DNA of 64,000 nucleotides from Niallia taxi (GCF_004005475.1 NZ_RZTZ01000002.1:620001-684000); one strand, 5' to 3'. Shown: positions 17,422-27,103, counted from the first letter of the stretch. Made by a program: numbers and translations. The notes: a model not told the origin generated them from the sequence alone.

Positions 17422-19341
17422 ATGCAAAACAGCATGCCATTTGAGGTTTCGAAAACAGAATCATTTTACGATAAATTAGGAGAATGGATTGGGGATGTGT
17501 TCTACGACATTCTTCCGGACGCAGGGTATGAGCTTCGTGATGAACAAGTGTTCATGGCATACCAGCTCGAAAAAGCGTTTAAAGAGAAAAAGACGATTTT
17601 TGCAGAAGCAGGAGTCGGTACAGGTAAAACATTTGTATATTTACTTTACAGCATTTGCTATGCAAGATATGTGAATAAGCCTGCCATTATAGCATGCTCT
17701 GATGAAACATTGATTGAACAGCTTGTCAAAAAAGAAGGCGATATTGCGAAGCTGGAACAAGCTTTAGGATTAAAAATTGACGTACGCCTTGCTAAATCGA
17801 GAAACCAGTATCTTTGCTTAAATAAGCTTGATCAAAAAATCACTTTTGAGGATACGTATAATACCATTTATGATACATTGCCTGATTTCGTTCATGGCAG
17901 TGGTTCCCTGCAGTCATTTGCACCATATGGCGACAGGAAGGATTATTCTGACTTAACGGATGAAGATTGGGCTGGTGTAGCTTGGGATTCGATGCAGGAT
18001 TGCTTTACATGCGATAAGCGTCACCGTTGTGGACAAACCTTGCACAGAGACTACTACCGCAATGCTAAGGACTTGATTATTTGCTCACATGATTTTTATA
18101 TGGAGCATATTTGGACAAAGGAATCAAGAAAAAGGGAAGGTCAATTGCCATTGCTTCCAGATAGTGCTTGTGTAGTGTTTGATGAAGGCCACTTGTTAGA
18201 ATATGCAGCCCAAAAAGCATTGACTTACAGACTAACAGAACAAAACCTAGAAAACCTTTTGACTAAACTCCTTGCAAATGACGTTAGAGAAAAAACATTA
18301 AATATTATTGAAGATACTATCTATCAAAATGAACAGTTTTTCGCTGCATTAACAAATGCATCGTTTGAAACAGAAGGCTCGGACAAGCAGGAAATTAAAA
18401 AAACAGATACTGTCATGAAGGAAGGCAAAAGACTTGCAGGACTTATCTCAGACTTAGAAGAAGAATTAGTCTTCGAAAGTGAGATGTACGTCATTAATGA
18501 GTATGATTTAAAAGTAGTGGAAGAGTACTTAGAGCAAATATCTCATTCCCTTCGTTTATTCTTAAGAGAAATGAATGGTATTACTTGGTTTGAGGAGCAC
18601 GACGGGGAGCGCACCCTTGTCATTATGCCAAGACTTGTACAAGATATTATGAAGGAGGATGTATTCAGCCAGAAAAAACCGATTATCTTCTCTTCTGCAA
18701 CATTATCTAACAACAAGTCATTTGAATATATGGCAAACAGCTTAGGAGCGAAAGACTTCCTATCTTTCTCTGTCGAATCTCCATTTGATTACGAAGAAAA
18801 TATGAAAGTAATTATGAGAGAATATAATCAAGGAGATAATGAGCAGAAAACGGAATATGTACTAAAGCAGCTTGTCGATGCTGGCGGAAGATCACTTGTA
18901 CTGTTCAACAGTAAAGAAGACTTAGCCAGGTTTAAAGCAGCATTGCCAAAGGATTTCAACATTCCTGTTTATTTTGAAGGGGAAGCAGAAATTAGCGGCC
19001 TAGTTTCCAAATTCCAAAATGAAGAAGAGTCCATATTATGCGCTGTTAACCTATGGGAAGGCTTAGACGTACCAGGAAGATCACTAGAAAATGTCTTTAT
19101 CTTCTCCTTGCCGTTCCCGCCAAACGATCCTGTTTATAAATCAAAACGTGAAAACACAACAGATCCATTTACAGAAGTAGATTTGCCTTACATGATACTC
19201 CGCTTAAGACAAGGTATCGGACGTCTAATCCGTACTACAGAAGACAGCGGCAGCATTCACATCTTAATGGACAAAGAAGAAAAACAAGCTGTTAAAGAAG
19301 CAGTGACAGCAGCATTGCCAGTAGAGCCAGCTGCCGTTTAA
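17422..19341 (+). CDS. DinG/XPD-family ATP-dependent helicase (YpvA-like)
   Basis: 639 residues from the ATG at 17422, which follows GGAGGGG; the frame is open upstream to 17371 without such a site. The Walker A is AGVGTGKT (63-70), and DEGH (from Asp254) is the DEAH variant. Cysteines 132, 194, 197 and 203 have the spacing of the 4Fe-4S cluster of XPD/DinG helicases. Motif VI is RLRQGIGRLIR. The role is presumably 5'-3' DNA unwinding in repair. Position and length match B. subtilis ypvA. Confidence 0.9.
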   Translation: MQNSMPFEVSKTESFYDKLGEWIGDVFYDILPDAGYELRDEQVFMAYQLEKAFKEKKTIFAEAGVGTGKTFVYLLYSICYARYVNKPAIIACSDETLIEQLVKKEGDIAKLEQALGLKIDVRLAKSRNQYLCLNKLDQKITFEDTYNTIYDTLPDFVHGSGSLQSFAPYGDRKDYSDLTDEDWAGVAWDSMQDCFTCDKRHRCGQTLHRDYYRNAKDLIICSHDFYMEHIWTKESRKREGQLPLLPDSACVVFDEGHLLEYAAQKALTYRLTEQNLENLLTKLLANDVREKTLNIIEDTIYQNEQFFAALTNASFETEGSDKQEIKKTDTVMKEGKRLAGLISDLEEELVFESEMYVINEYDLKVVEEYLEQISHSLRLFLREMNGITWFEEHDGERTLVIMPRLVQDIMKEDVFSQKKPIIFSSATLSNNKSFEYMANSLGAKDFLSFSVESPFDYEENMKVIMREYNQGDNEQKTEYVLKQLVDAGGRSLVLFNSKEDLARFKAALPKDFNIPVYFEGEAEISGLVSKFQNEEESILCAVNLWEGLDVPGRSLENVFIFSLPFPPNDPVYKSKRENTTDPFTEVDLPYMILRLRQGIGRLIRTTEDSGSIHILMDKEEKQAVKEAVTAALPVEPAAV

Positions 19342-19386
19342 TAGGAGCAAAAAGAGTTCTCATTTGGACTTCGTCCGAGTGCTGGT

Positions 19387-19422
19387 AACCCCAATCGATT
19401 TTAATTCGATTGGGGTTTTTTA
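19387..19422 (+). terminator. Terminator after the helicase gene
   Basis: AACCCCAATCGA/TCGATTGGGGTT perfect stem followed by a T-run. Confidence 0.92.
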
Positions 19423-19640
19423 TGCTTTAAGCAGATAACTCTCAGATATAAGATGTCTTTTTGAATTCTTGAGAATAAAAATGCGCCTCAGTCAAAATTT
19501 TTTAACAAAAACTAAAATAAGCAGTCCTCTATTAAAAAGTATTCGTCTAATAAATAGCAAACTGAATTGTTTGTAGAAGTGTTCGGATTAACGATTGCAT
19601 ATAGTAAAAAACGAGATAGTTTATTTTTTCAGCTACAGCG
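19423..19640. other. AT-rich spacer with no recognised gene
   Basis: About 220 nt between the helicase terminator and the carboxypeptidase promoter. I see no frame with a ribosome site on either strand and no hairpin with a T-run. Confidence 0.5.
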
Positions 19641-19647
19641 TTTTATA

Positions 19648-19691
19648 TTTACATAGTAGAAAAATATGGTAAGATAGTTTTCATATCTTAC
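19648..19691 (+). promoter_or_regulatory. Promoter and overlapping inverted repeat before ypwA
   Basis: TTTACA, 16 bases and TAAGAT form a sigma-A-like promoter. An eight-base inverted repeat GTAAGATA/TATCTTAC (19669-19676 and 19684-19691) covers the -10 and the expected start, the position of a repressor operator or of a 5'-end stem. Confidence 0.5.
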
Positions 19692-19718
19692 TATTTTGAT
19701 TTAAGGAGGAGAAATTAT

Positions 19719-21233
19719 TTGAGCAACATAAAAGAAATAGAGCAGAATTTTTTAGCATATGTTAAAAAAATCGGGGCATATAATGAAGCATTAGCACTAA
19801 TATATTGGGATTTACGAACAGGAGCACCAAAAAAAGCAGTTGATCAGCGTACAGAAGTTGTGGGCACATTATCGGCAGAGGCGTTCAACATGTCTGTTTC
19901 ACCAGAGCTGGAAAGTTATTTGACAGAATTATCTGATGAAAGTATTCAAAAAGAATTATCGTTTGTAACGATAAAAACAGTCGAAGAAATGAAAAAAGAG
20001 TTTGAACGTAATAAAAAAATTCCGCCGAATGAATATAAAGAATATGTGATGCTTCAATCAAAAGCAGAAAGTGTGTGGGAAGAAGCGAAAGAAAAATCTG
20101 ATTTTTCTATATTTGAGCCATATTTGGAAAAATTAGTTGAAACAACAAAACGATTCATCGGGTATTGGGGCTATGACAAAACACCTTATGATGTTCTTTT
20201 AGATATGTATGAACCAGGTGTTACAGTCCAAATTATCGATCAAGTATTTGATGAATTAAGAGGGAAGATTGTTCCACTTGTTCAGCAAATTGCTGATTCA
20301 TCACAAAAGATAGACACAGACTTTTTATTTAAGCACTTCCCAAAAGAAAAACAGCATGCATTTAGCTTGGAGCTTTTAAAGCAAATTGGCTATGATTTTG
20401 ATGCAGGCAGGCTTGATGAAACTGTGCATCCATTTGCAACAGGCATTAACCCAGGCGATGTGCGGATTACCACAAAGTATGTGGAATCTGATTTCCGTGT
20501 GGCAGTATTCGGTACCGTTCATGAGGTTGGCCATGCTTTGTATGAGCAAAATATCTCGGAGGAACTTGTCGGCACACCGCTGGCTACGGGAACGTCAATG
20601 GGGATACATGAGTCACAGTCATTATTTTATGAAAACTTTGTTGGAAGGAACGCCTCCTTCTGGAAGAAGAATTACGCTTTATTAAAGGAATATGCAGACG
20701 GGCAGTTTGATAATGTAGAGGTAGAGGATTATTACAAGGCAATTAATGAATCTAAACCATCACTTATCCGAATTGAAGCAGATGAATTAACATATCCATT
20801 GCATATTATTATTCGCTACGAAATGGAGAAAGGCTTATTTAATGGCGATATAAAGGTTAAAGACCTTCCGAAAATATGGAATGAAAAATATAAATCTTAT
20901 TTAGGAATTGAACCAAGTAATGATGGAGAAGGAGTTCTTCAGGATGTCCATTGGGCAGGGGGCAGCTTTGGTTATTTCCCGTCCTATGCGCTAGGCTATA
21001 TGTATGCAGCTCAGTTTAAACAAACCCTATTAAAGGACTTGCCTAACTTTGATGAGCTCCTTGAAAAGGGTGAGTTATTGCCAATTAAACAATGGTTCAA
21101 TGAAAAAGTCCATCAATACGGAAAAACAAAAAAACCGCTTGAAATATTATCAGATGTGACAGGAGAAGGCCTTAACGCACAATACTTAATTGATTACCTG
21201 TATGAAAAGTACAGCAAGGTGTATCAACTTTAA
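19719..21233 (+). CDS. ypwA: M32 family (Taq-type) metallocarboxypeptidase
   Basis: A 504-residue zinc carboxypeptidase of the Taq type that removes C-terminal residues from peptides. The catalytic HEVGH is at 268-272, within GTVHEVGHALYEQN. The family's DPF-like and GIHESQS (xHESQSL) segments are visible, and length is normal. The start is TTG at 19719 with AAGGAGGAG upstream. Cytoplasmic, presumably peptide turnover. Confidence 0.95.
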   Translation: MSNIKEIEQNFLAYVKKIGAYNEALALIYWDLRTGAPKKAVDQRTEVVGTLSAEAFNMSVSPELESYLTELSDESIQKELSFVTIKTVEEMKKEFERNKKIPPNEYKEYVMLQSKAESVWEEAKEKSDFSIFEPYLEKLVETTKRFIGYWGYDKTPYDVLLDMYEPGVTVQIIDQVFDELRGKIVPLVQQIADSSQKIDTDFLFKHFPKEKQHAFSLELLKQIGYDFDAGRLDETVHPFATGINPGDVRITTKYVESDFRVAVFGTVHEVGHALYEQNISEELVGTPLATGTSMGIHESQSLFYENFVGRNASFWKKNYALLKEYADGQFDNVEVEDYYKAINESKPSLIRIEADELTYPLHIIIRYEMEKGLFNGDIKVKDLPKIWNEKYKSYLGIEPSNDGEGVLQDVHWAGGSFGYFPSYALGYMYAAQFKQTLLKDLPNFDELLEKGELLPIKQWFNEKVHQYGKTKKPLEILSDVTGEGLNAQYLIDYLYEKYSKVYQL

Positions 21234-21248
21234 TTTAAAATTCCAGAC

Positions 21249-21279
21249 AAAAAGAGCAAGGAAGTCCTTGCTCTTTTCT
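21249..21279 (+). terminator. Terminator after ypwA
   Basis: AAAAGAGCAAGGA/TCCTTGCTCTTTT stem-loop with a T-containing tail. Confidence 0.88.
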
Positions 21280-21369
21280 GCTTTTCGTAAGAAATGAGGC
21301 GCAATTGTCACGAAAAGCGCAGTACAGGAATATACTATTATAGAATTAATAAACTGGATGTGATAATCG

Positions 21370-21495
21370 ATGGAACATTATTATTGCAAACACTGTCTCA
21401 TTCTTTATAAGGAAAGCACAATCTGTTCTAATTGTGGAACGAAGGTTGAGAATAAGATAAAGATAGAAGTGCAAAGCCAAAAGGAAAATGAGTAA
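21370..21495 (+). CDS. Zinc-ribbon-like small protein (41 aa)
   Basis: 41 residues beginning MEHYYCKHCLILYKE with a second knuckle CSNCG, giving two C-X2-C pairs typical of a zinc ribbon, then a basic/acidic tail. The start has only a weak GGATGTGAT upstream. A free-standing zinc ribbon of this size could bind nucleic acid or protein; I cannot say which. Recognised from the cysteine pattern, not from a named family. Confidence 0.65.
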   Translation: MEHYYCKHCLILYKESTICSNCGTKVENKIKIEVQSQKENE

Positions 21496-21548
21496 ATAGC
21501 AATAACAAAGAGTATGACGATTTTGCCATCTCTTTGTCAGCTAATTTT

Positions 21549-22001
21549 CTATACTTCAAGCATTAAAATTATATAAAGCGTGCCTGTGTCAGCTAATGTT
21601 ACTTTAAGGCTTAAAGCCTTGTCAAAGCCATACATTTTTGTCTCTCCCACCAAAACCGTCGGAGGGGTTATATCCATTGCAATTCCATTTTTTGATACAA
21701 AAGTAGTCAGGTTACCTGCGATCATGTTACCAAGCTCTCCAGAGAAAGAATCAAGCATTTCTCCTTCAAGAGCCATTCCAAACATTGCTTCACCGATTTT
21801 ACCGAAAACCTCTTGATTTCCATCTATAATGACTCTACCGCGGAAGTCACCTGTCAGACCAATTAGCACACCTAAAGATTTCTGCTGATAAGGTGCCGTT
21901 ACTAAAGTTGGTTTATCAATTGTTAGTTCAAAGGGGATTACATTCTTAACTGAATCAATAGTCCCGTTTAATATTTCTGTTGCGCTTCTTGTGATTGTCA
22001 A
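21549..22001 (-). CDS. CheX-like CheY-P phosphatase family protein
   Basis: 150 residues of the CheC/CheX/FliY fold. The phosphatase signature E-X2-N is present at Glu89 and Asn92 (SGELGNMIAGN), and the family's G-F-RG strand is in LTGDFRGRVII. CheX dephosphorylates CheY-P or related receiver domains. No chemotaxis or receiver gene lies in this window, so the partner is unknown. The N-terminal start has a modest ribosome site. Confidence 0.82.
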   Translation of the reverse strand: MTITRSATEILNGTIDSVKNVIPFELTIDKPTLVTAPYQQKSLGVLIGLTGDFRGRVIIDGNQEVFGKIGEAMFGMALEGEMLDSFSGELGNMIAGNLTTFVSKNGIAMDITPPTVLVGETKMYGFDKALSLKVTLADTGTLYIILMLEV

Positions 22002-22231
22002 AATTCATTCCCCCATACTGTAGTTATCATCATCTTAACATAGTTTATAAAAAATTTGGATAAGGAAAATTCAAAAAAACGACAAAAATTATAGTATAAT
22101 ATACCTATCTTTACTGATGAGCGATTAGGTTTAAACTACTATGTTTTTTACTACTGGTTACTATTTACAATGAAATTTTAATTAAATCCTTTTATAATGA
22201 AGAAGCACAGCAACATCCTTCAAAACATTTC
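22002..22231. other. AT-rich spacer, possibly a short transcript
   Basis: The segment has a TATAAT at 22095-22100 without a good -35, and ends in a hairpin with a T-run. No frame longer than about 16 codons has a credible ribosome site. It could be a small RNA; nothing more can be supported. Confidence 0.3.
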
Positions 22232-22262
22232 ATTCCTCCTTTTATGAGAGGAATTTTTTTTT
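22232..22262 (+). terminator. Hairpin with T-run, no clear upstream gene
   Basis: ATTCCTC/GAGGAAT stem followed by eight T. It sits directly upstream of the Fur-box promoter, so it may insulate it. Confidence 0.65.
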
Positions 22263-22269
22263 GCCTATA

Positions 22270-22324
22270 TTGAAAATGATTATCATTGATGGTACAATGT
22301 AACTGAAATTGAAAATTACTCTCA
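22270..22324 (+). promoter_or_regulatory. Fur-box-covered promoter of the 31-aa peptide gene
   Basis: TTGAAA, a 17-base spacer and TACAAT form a good sigma-A promoter. The spacer carries TGAAAATGATTATCA (22271-22285), which differs from the Bacillus 7-1-7 Fur box TGATAATNATTATCA at one base. A second, weaker box TGAAAATTACTCTCA (22310-22324) lies past the start point. This is the layout of a classic iron-repressed promoter. Confidence 0.8.
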
Positions 22325-22347
22325 TTAAGGAAAGAGGTGTGCAAAGC

Positions 22348-22443
22348 ATGGTTATGGTCTTTATTGCTGCTGCTGCAATTACTTGCTTGTCCGTTATGAA
22401 ATATGTGTTGAAAAACGTCTCACCTACTGCAAATACAAAATAA
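22348..22443 (+). CDS. Fur-regulated micropeptide (31 aa)
   Basis: AAAGAGGTG lies eight bases before the ATG at 22348. The 31 residues start with a hydrophobic segment (MVMVFIAAAAITCLSVM) and end in a short polar stretch with two lysines (KYVLKNVSPTANTK), consistent with a small membrane-associated peptide. The Fur-box promoter implies expression in iron starvation. B. subtilis has small Fur-regulated proteins (FbpA, FbpB, FbpC), but they are basic and not membrane-like, and I see no homology. Confidence 0.65.
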   Translation: MVMVFIAAAAITCLSVMKYVLKNVSPTANTK

Positions 22444-22617
22444 ATACATTAATGAAGGATATTCATATTCTTATTATTTCACTTTTCCCTCATAATTTAT
22501 TCTGGTAATACCTCTTTTTTATCATCTGCGTTTAAAATTCAAAATATTTTCTTTATTCTAATGTTGAAAATGGTTAAAATGGAACTAATCTACATAATAA
22601 GATTAAAGGAGTTAGTC

Positions 22618-25600
22618 ATGCTTCCGACAACCATTTTTCAGCTAAACCACCTAACAGAATTTCATCATTTTTTAAACAAACAAAAGGATTTTGCTGCAGC
22701 CGAAAAGGTGAAGGACTTAATCAACAAAATTTACAAGGACGATTTTGTCTTTACCTTTTGTGGTCATTATTCTGCTGGTAAGTCCAGCTTAATCAATGAG
22801 CTTATTGGCAAACCCTTGCTGCCAAGCAGCCCAATCCCGACAACAGCACATAAAATAAAGGTTACACGGGGCGATGATGCTGTCAAAGTCTATTTCACAG
22901 CTAAACCTACGCTGTTATTTCCAAACTGTACGGATTTGAAATTAGTGGATGCCGAGCTAATAGACAAAGATTTGATAAAGGAAGTAGCTGTAAATGTAAG
23001 CGATATCGAATTGCCGACTAATATTATGTTCGTTGATACACCTGGAATAGATAGTATAGATAAAGCTCATATGCTTGCAGCAGAATCAAGTATTCATTTG
23101 TCTGATGTATTGTTTTATGTAGTGGAATATAACCATGTTCAATCTGAAATTAATATTGAATTTACAAAACAACTTGTCGACAGCGGCAAAAGCTTTGTTC
23201 TGATCATTAATCAGATTGATAAGCATCGCGAAGCAGAAATTCCGTTCCAAGCATTTAAGGATAGTGTAGAGCAGGCGTTTGTTTCAAGTGGTGCAGTGCC
23301 TGAACAGATTTTTTACACATCAATAAAAGCAATGGACAGCAGCAAAAATCAGATAGACGCATTAAAACAGTACATTGCCGAAAAAATGGCGCACAAGGGC
23401 TCATTAATGGAAGCATCTGCAGATCAATCCTTTATAAAGATAAAAACCGATCACAGCAAGGTAATGGAATTGAAATTGGAAAAGGAATTAGCAGAAGCAG
23501 GTGAACCGCTTGCTAATGTAACAGCAGAAAAGCTTAACCTTTTAGAGAGTGACTTCCATGCACTTGAAAAGAAGCTTGAGGCACTACAGCAAACTAAAGT
23601 GCAGCAGGCAGAATTGGAAGCAGGCTTTCTAGCTATCATTAAAGACGCTTATATTATGCCGTATGCAAACAGGGAGCTTGCGGAAACGTATTTAAACTCT
23701 AAAGACAAAAAATTTAAGCTCGGATTGTTCTCCAGTAAACAAAAGATAAAAGCCGAGCAAGAAAAAAGGTTAGAGAATTTCCATGGCGTTTTGGCAGAAG
23801 CCGTCCAATTACAGCTGCTGGGACCTTTAACCAAATATTTAGAAACAGTCTCTGGGAAAATGGGGGTTAATACAGCTGCATTTAAAGAGGAATATTTAAC
23901 AACTCCATTATTTAAGCTAGACAAACCAGCTTTAGAGGAGCTTGTTAATCCTAATGCACAAATGTCAGAAACCTATTTGCTCCGTTATTGTGAAGAAGTC
24001 GAAGATTACATAAAAAGCTCAGTGAAAAAAGAAGCAAATAAGCTTTTTTCAATTTTATCTAGTGAGCAAAATAGTCACGCTAAACAGGAAGAGCACATAA
24101 TTTTAGAAGACCAGCGCCGTCTTGAAACCTTGCTTAAAGCGAAAGAAAAAAAAGAACAATTAACGAAAAACTGGCTTAAATGGCAGGAAACGCTTATGCA
24201 GCTTATCGAAAATAGACGTGAGAATATGGCTGACAATTACTTGGAGCTGATTGATGATGAGGCTGTGCCCGTTATTCAAGAAGTAAATCCTCTTAAACAG
24301 GTAAAGCAGGTTCAAAGGAAAAAAGAAACTCAAGTCCGCAGCAAACCAGAGCAAATGCTGGTAAACCAAGAGGAAATGCTGGCACAGCTTGATTTTATAT
24401 CAGATCAATTGCAGGACTTAAAAGGGTTTAAAGAGGTTTGGCGCAATCTACAGCGGCGCACAGAGACAATCCGTAATAAGCAATATACAATCTGTTTATT
24501 CGGTGCTTTCAGTGCAGGTAAATCTTCTTTTGCGAACGCACTGTTAGGTCATCCACTGCTTCCTGTATCCCCTAATCCTATGACGGCAGCAATTAATCGT
24601 ATTCTGCCTGTTGATAAGGAAAATGAGCATGGAAAAATGGTGATTGTCTGGAAAACAAAAGAGGACATGTTAGGAGAGCTGCAGGATTATTTGCAAGTAT
24701 TTCATGAAAACGCAGATTCACTTGAGTCTGCACAGCTTGTCATTGAACGAATAAAAAATGACAGTGCTCCTTCCTCAGCCAGCCACTTTCGTTATTTAGA
24801 AGCGTTTTTAGAAGGATTTTCTTCCCACAAGGATATGCTTGGAGCAGTCTCGACTGCAAGCATGGAGGAACTGAACCAGTATGTATCAGTGGAAACAGTT
24901 TCGTGTTTTATCGCAAAAATCGATGTTTATTTTGATTGCAGCCTGACAAGAAAAGGCATCGTTTTAGTTGATACGCCTGGCGGAGATTCGATAAATACAA
25001 GGCATAGTGAACTTAGCTTTGAATACATGAAGGCCGCTGATTCTATTCTGTATTTATCCTATTATAATCATGCTTTTGCGAAAGCGGACCGCTCATTTCT
25101 GCTTCAATTAGGAAGAATGAAGGATTCCTTTGAAAAGGATAAGATGTTTTTTATTATGAATGCCATTGACCTAGCAAAGGATCAAGAGGAACTAGACCTT
25201 GTCTTCAATTATCTATATGACCAGCTTGAGCACTATGGTATCAGGAATCCGCGTATCTATCCTGTTTCAAGCTTATTTAGTGAAAAAGAGCCATATAAAG
25301 GACAGATGGATGCTTTTAAAGGGAGTTTGCTGCAGTTTATTGAGGATGAATGGCTTCCATTTATGCTGAAAGCAGCAGAGACGGATTGCGCTGCTAGCAT
25401 TCAAATGCTTGAGGATTTCATTAATTCAGCGGAACTCGAGCATGCAAAGCAAAAGGAACAAATAGACGCATGGGAAAGAGAGGAGCAGGGGCTTAATTCG
25501 CTCCTCGCCCAGCAAAAGCATACTTATTTAAATAAGAAAATAAAAGCAGAGATAGACGAACAGGTTCATTATTTAAAGCAGCGGATATTCCTGCAATTCA

Positions 25601-26229
25601 ATGATTGGCTGAAGGAATCCTTCCATCCTGGACTTCTAAAGGGAGAGAACCGGAAGCAAGAGGGAGAAAAAGCATTAGACGACTTCCTTTTTCAGCTTAG
25701 CTATGAGGTGGAGCAAGAGCTGAGGGCAGTTAACTTAAGATGCGAAAATTATTATTATGCGCAAAGAAAAGAGCTTTATGAATTGTCATTAAAAAGTATC
25801 CGCCAAGTAAATAAGGAAATTATTGTACAGCTTGATGATTCTGTAAAGCTGAGCGGGGGTATTACCCATCAAGCTCCATTCAGAACATTGGAAAGAGGAT
25901 TGTTTAAAAAGGCATTGTCTTATTATAAAAATCCGAAGGCTTTTTTTGAAAAAGGAGACAGAAAATACCTTGCCGAGGAAATAAAAGCAGTAATGGAAAC
26001 GGAGAGTTTTCCATTTTTTGAGGAGGAAAAATCCCGATTGTTTGCATTTTACGATGATACGTTAGAGAAGGAAAAGCGAGAAATGCTGCAAATATTGCAA
26101 GCACAAATGCAAGAGTATTACAGCGGCAAGATAGAGTTGTTCCAAAATGAGGAGATTCGCCAAAAAATGAAGGAAGCTCTTCGTACAATAAAAGAAAGTA
26201 ATGTATGGACATATGCAGACAGTATCTAA
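22618..26229 (+). CDS. dynA: Tandem dynamin-like GTPase DynA
   Basis: Fused bacterial dynamin of 1203 residues (B. subtilis DynA/YpbR is 1193) that tethers and fuses membranes and helps cells survive membrane damage and phage attack. Two complete GTPase units are visible. The first has GHYSAGKS (49-56), DTPGID and NQID; the second has GAFSAGKS (629-636), DTPGGD and NAID. Long helical coiled-coil stalks follow each. The ATG at 22618 follows AAAGGAG; an in-frame ATG at 22561 has none. Confidence 0.95.
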   Translation: MLPTTIFQLNHLTEFHHFLNKQKDFAAAEKVKDLINKIYKDDFVFTFCGHYSAGKSSLINELIGKPLLPSSPIPTTAHKIKVTRGDDAVKVYFTAKPTLLFPNCTDLKLVDAELIDKDLIKEVAVNVSDIELPTNIMFVDTPGIDSIDKAHMLAAESSIHLSDVLFYVVEYNHVQSEINIEFTKQLVDSGKSFVLIINQIDKHREAEIPFQAFKDSVEQAFVSSGAVPEQIFYTSIKAMDSSKNQIDALKQYIAEKMAHKGSLMEASADQSFIKIKTDHSKVMELKLEKELAEAGEPLANVTAEKLNLLESDFHALEKKLEALQQTKVQQAELEAGFLAIIKDAYIMPYANRELAETYLNSKDKKFKLGLFSSKQKIKAEQEKRLENFHGVLAEAVQLQLLGPLTKYLETVSGKMGVNTAAFKEEYLTTPLFKLDKPALEELVNPNAQMSETYLLRYCEEVEDYIKSSVKKEANKLFSILSSEQNSHAKQEEHIILEDQRRLETLLKAKEKKEQLTKNWLKWQETLMQLIENRRENMADNYLELIDDEAVPVIQEVNPLKQVKQVQRKKETQVRSKPEQMLVNQEEMLAQLDFISDQLQDLKGFKEVWRNLQRRTETIRNKQYTICLFGAFSAGKSSFANALLGHPLLPVSPNPMTAAINRILPVDKENEHGKMVIVWKTKEDMLGELQDYLQVFHENADSLESAQLVIERIKNDSAPSSASHFRYLEAFLEGFSSHKDMLGAVSTASMEELNQYVSVETVSCFIAKIDVYFDCSLTRKGIVLVDTPGGDSINTRHSELSFEYMKAADSILYLSYYNHAFAKADRSFLLQLGRMKDSFEKDKMFFIMNAIDLAKDQEELDLVFNYLYDQLEHYGIRNPRIYPVSSLFSEKEPYKGQMDAFKGSLLQFIEDEWLPFMLKAAETDCAASIQMLEDFINSAELEHAKQKEQIDAWEREEQGLNSLLAQQKHTYLNKKIKAEIDEQVHYLKQRIFLQFNDWLKESFHPGLLKGENRKQEGEKALDDFLFQLSYEVEQELRAVNLRCENYYYAQRKELYELSLKSIRQVNKEIIVQLDDSVKLSGGITHQAPFRTLERGLFKKALSYYKNPKAFFEKGDRKYLAEEIKAVMETESFPFFEEEKSRLFAFYDDTLEKEKREMLQILQAQMQEYYSGKIELFQNEEIRQKMKEALRTIKESNVWTYADSI

Positions 26230-26263
26230 CAATGTAATTGGTTAAAAGGGAGGAAAAGGACGG

Positions 26264-27103
26264 ATGAAATTCACAGTGGAAGCAGATTGGCTCCGCGATA
26301 ACTTGGCTGAAAAGGATGTTAGGGTCATTGATTGCAGGTTTGAGCTGGCAAGACCTGTTGCAGGCCGAAAACAATTTGAGGCAGGTCATATCCCTGGAAG
26401 TGTTTATTTTGATTTGGAAAAGGATATGTCAGCACCTGTGAAACAGCATGGAGGAAGGCATCCTTTGCCTGATCTTGATGTCCTTAAAGAGAAGCTAGAG
26501 AAAGCTGGCATTGGAAATAATACAACTGTCGTTGCATATGACAGTGGAGAAGGAGCGTTTGCTGGAAGACTTTGGTGGCTTATTAGCTATATGGGGCATG
26601 AAAATGTCTACATCCTAAATGGCGGGATGAAAGCATGGCTCGAGCAAGATTATCCAATAACGACAGAACGACCAGCTTATGAAGAAACATCATTTAATTA
26701 TAAGGTCAATTCAGCTATTGCAGCCTCCTATGAAGAAGTTGAAGCGATCGTCCAAGCAAATAATAATGGTGTTGTATTAATAGATTCAAGGGAGTACAAA
26801 AGGTTCACAGGGGAGGTAGAGCCAATTGATAAAAAAAGCGGCCATATTCCTGGAGCAATAAATAAGGTGTGGACAAATGGACTTGTAAATGGAAGATTTA
26901 AAGATGCCGAGGAACAAAAGGAGCGCTTTAGTGAGCTGGATCCTAACAAGCAATATATCGTTTATTGCGGCTCTGGTGTGACTGCGACTCCTAATTTTCT
27001 AGCATTAAAAGCAGCTGGATTTCAGAACGTTAAGCTTTATCCAGGGTCTTTCAGTGATTGGATTTCATATGATGACAACAAGGTTTGCACGATAAAAGAA
27101 TGA
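26264..27103 (+). CDS. Two-domain sulfurtransferase (rhodanese/SseA-like)
   Basis: 279 residues with two rhodanese domains; the N-terminal one is inactive (no Cys in its loop), and the C-terminal one has catalytic Cys235 in CGSGVTA. That loop sequence is like 3-mercaptopyruvate sulfurtransferases (E. coli SseA) rather than the CRKG of thiosulfate enzymes. It transfers sulfane sulfur to an acceptor; the natural donor is inferred from the loop only. GGAGG precedes the ATG. It follows dynA by 34 nt and may be co-transcribed. Confidence 0.92.
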   Translation: MKFTVEADWLRDNLAEKDVRVIDCRFELARPVAGRKQFEAGHIPGSVYFDLEKDMSAPVKQHGGRHPLPDLDVLKEKLEKAGIGNNTTVVAYDSGEGAFAGRLWWLISYMGHENVYILNGGMKAWLEQDYPITTERPAYEETSFNYKVNSAIAASYEEVEAIVQANNNGVVLIDSREYKRFTGEVEPIDKKSGHIPGAINKVWTNGLVNGRFKDAEEQKERFSELDPNKQYIVYCGSGVTATPNFLALKAAGFQNVKLYPGSFSDWISYDDNKVCTIKE

